DNA of 64,000 nucleotides from Blakeslea trispora (taxonomy: Eukaryota > Mucoromycota > Mucoromycetes > Mucorales > Choanephoraceae), in NCBI GenBank assembly GCA_025331445.1, contig JAIWNE010000006.1, positions 248,001 to 312,000 of the forward strand. Reading direction: 5' to 3'. Positions 62,230 to 64,000 of this stretch are shown in pieces (positions within the stretch are counted from its first letter, which is position 1; each line of letters begins with the position of its first letter). The notes under the pieces are model-generated. The model was not told the DNA's origin. It did not search any database and saw nothing but the letters and a program-made list of their open reading frames with translations. The position numbers were made by a program, and so were the translations under genes.

Positions 62230-63198
62230 TTAGAATTCTTTCTTTCTTTCATCATAGCTAAGGCCACCAGGTCCAATTGAAACCAACAGCAATAAGCCAC
62301 CGATAATACTGAGGCATTGGAAGAAATCATACTTTAAGAAATCCCGCTTGTATTCTGAGTAGTTAACAGACCACCAATTGTTTACTAAAAGATTGATTGT
62401 ACAAAGAATGGCAACCAAAAAGGTAGCTGACCATTTAGCCCTGAAGCCGACAACTACCATAATACATGCAGCCAAGCCAATGAGAGATACTGTCATACGC
62501 AAATAGTTCCATTCGCCATTGAGAATGAAACCTACAAACAAAAGAACCAAAAGACTTCGGCCGGCCAATTGAAAATATTTGTGGCGATCATTAACTGAAA
62601 TTTGAGGTAGCGATGCAAACATGCTGATTGATTTGTTGCTCGATTTCTTTTTCAAAATGGATTCTGACATACAGAGCAACAAGCCTCCCGTAACCGATAA
62701 ATTACGCAAGAGAAACATCTAGGTTTGTTTCTTGTGAGCCTTTTACGCACACTGTATTCACAAAAAAAAATAGACCAGTTTACATACCATATCAAAAAAC
62801 AATCCATAAGCAAGTGCCTGATCAAAAACGACGAAGCATAACGTTGCAACCGCAGCTCCTACATATCGCTTGAACAATATGCATGTTGAGCACAAAATCA
62901 TGGACTATATGTAAACATGTTTAAAACAACGTCTAGACAATAGAGTCAAGTGCATCTTTACCACAGCATTAAATGTTACAAGCGCAGTTGCCAGGTATAA
63001 ATGAAGCGATCTTCCTTTTTCAAGGTAAAATATTTGATCTTCCCATTGCCATATAATACGTAGAGCATCTTCATAAAAGGTAGCTATAACAAGAAACCGC
63101 CCTAAAATTGGCAAAAAAGGTTTGATAGGAGCTCCAAGTGTGCCTAGTAAACTTTCTGCTCTCTCGCTTGTTGATTTTAATGTTGTACTGATTTCCAT
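62230..63198 (-). CDS. ERV29: SURF4/Erv29-type ER cargo receptor
   Basis: Multi-spanning membrane protein that packs soluble secretory cargo into COPII vesicles at the ER. Model: complement(join(62230..62718, 62788..62904, 62962..63198)), 280 aa (human SURF4 is 269), introns GT-AG with phase 0. Family motifs: the N-terminus MEISTTLKSTSERAESLLG, then LPILGRFLVIATFYEDALRI, IWQWEDQIFYLEK, GLFFDMMFLLRNLSVTGGLL (across intron 2), FQLAGRSLLVLLFVGFI and FLKYDFFQCLSIIGGLLLLV. Several hydrophobic segments are visible throughout. The end KKEF is a di-lysine KKXX signal for retrieval from Golgi to ER. The start is the first ATG that leaves the SURF4 N-terminus at its normal position; an upstream in-frame ATG exists but its leader is unlike the family. 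Confidence 0.94.
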
Positions 63199-64000
63199 AT
63201 TGCGAAAAGTGAAGAAAAAGGAACAATCTTCGAGTATCTCTTTTGCTTTAAATACGCATGAATACAATTTATTTGTGATTATTTCTTTATTGACCAAGTT
63301 TAAATACGAGGCTAAAAAAGAAAAGAAGTGTATATATATATGTGTGTGTGTTGTATATTCAGTTCCTGAAGAAAAAAAGTTGCATTCCTTGGGAGTTTAC
63401 TCCAAAAATGCAATTTTTGGATATAAAATTGATATTGATATGAAAACATTTCTCGACTAGGTAAACTGATATTATTTCTTTCGATTGAAACAGAAGCATA
63501 TCTAAAAGACTCAAAGAGAAAGACGAAGGCCATGAAAAGGTAAAGCTCTCGGCAGAGACTATTCCGGGGCCCATCTATTCCAGCTTTCAAGTTTCTTTCT
63601 GTATGACAGATTATAGGGTACAGCTTTTTCTGTTGTTGTTTTTTATTATACAACCGTGTTATACTATTAAGTATATTTATATAAAAGCAAATCTGAGAGA
63701 GAGAGAAGAAAAGCATGGACACTTAAAGAACAAATCAAATTTAAACCAAATATGAAAGGGAGCCATAAGAGTTAAAATATAAGGCAATGAAAGAACACGA
63801 GATATAGAGTGACAAAGAAAGAAGTAGATGTTATAATATAGATGATGCATGCATAAAACTTGCCTCAAGGATTACCTAAAGATGTCAACAGACAGCTCGA
63901 GTGATGATACTACCGATGAAGGCGCTTGAAAGAGAAAAAGGAGTCTCAGGTGAAAGAAAGTTTTGAGATATTTGTGGTTATTGCTACAAGAAGATACCAA
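63199..64000. other. Right end of the window, no supported gene
   Basis: SURF4 promoter, then A/T-rich DNA. An ATG at 63,882 opens MSTDSSSDDTTDEGA and ends at TGA after 15 codons; a second frame near the very end reads DICGYCYKKIP. This could be the start of a gene whose body lies beyond the window, but nothing confirms it. Confidence 0.25.

Overview
The window looks like genomic DNA of an early-diverging filamentous fungus, most likely Mucoromycota (Mucorales). The genes carry many short GT-AG introns of about 55-85 nt, the housekeeping proteins are clearly fungal, and the mobile elements (L1-like LINE, Tc1/mariner, Helitron, a divergent DDE family) are of kinds I associate with this lineage. 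The assignment is inference: no rRNA or other marker is present.

Region 1 (1-19,013) is gene-dense and ordinary. In order: the C-terminal end of eIF3b (+), an Ssb-type ribosome-associated Hsp70 (+, 5 exons), a full-length YCF1/MRP-type ABC transporter (-, 16 exons), cofactor-independent phosphoglycerate mutase (-, 2 exons), a Zn2Cys6 transcription factor (+, 4 exons) and a GH36 alpha-galactosidase-like enzyme (-, 3 exons). I rebuilt the exons by hand and the reading phases close in every model.

Region 2 (about 20-34 kb) is a transposon nest. It holds a broken copy of an unknown gene split by a 1,161-bp CACTA-like element with a TTA target duplication, LTR-retrotransposon debris, an apparently intact 2,911-bp DDE transposon (25,046-27,956, TA duplication), and a nearly full-length LINE (28,326-33,977) flanked by a 12-bp target duplication.

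Region 3 (34-41.2 kb) has no gene I can support. It is packed with microsatellites and minisatellites, including about 300 bp of (CACT)n and a 125-bp tandem array of nearly five copies.

Region 4 (41,245-55,795) is the most striking part: a giant, almost perfect inverted repeat. The inner arms (2.39 kb each) meet exactly at the two TA dinucleotides flanking an intact Tc1-like transposon (51,084-52,425). The outer arms (979 bp each) are copies of one small element. The left arm alone carries an extra 6.47 kb, with a perfect 81-bp-stem hairpin, an intact 8-exon gene for an unrecognised 458-aa protein with a PD-(D/E)XK-like motif, a 16-bp minisatellite, a solo LTR and a transposase relic.

Region 5 (56-64 kb) has an internally deleted Helitron, a GC-rich fold-back, a truncated SIN3 (PAH1) fragment, a Tc1-like element whose transposase has three nonsense codons, and finally an intact SURF4/Erv29-type cargo receptor (-, 3 exons).

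Housekeeping genes therefore border a roughly 40-kb repeat-rich block. Several stop codons inside the transposon-related reading frames could each have arisen by one C-to-T change. No tRNA, rRNA or CRISPR array was found by eye.
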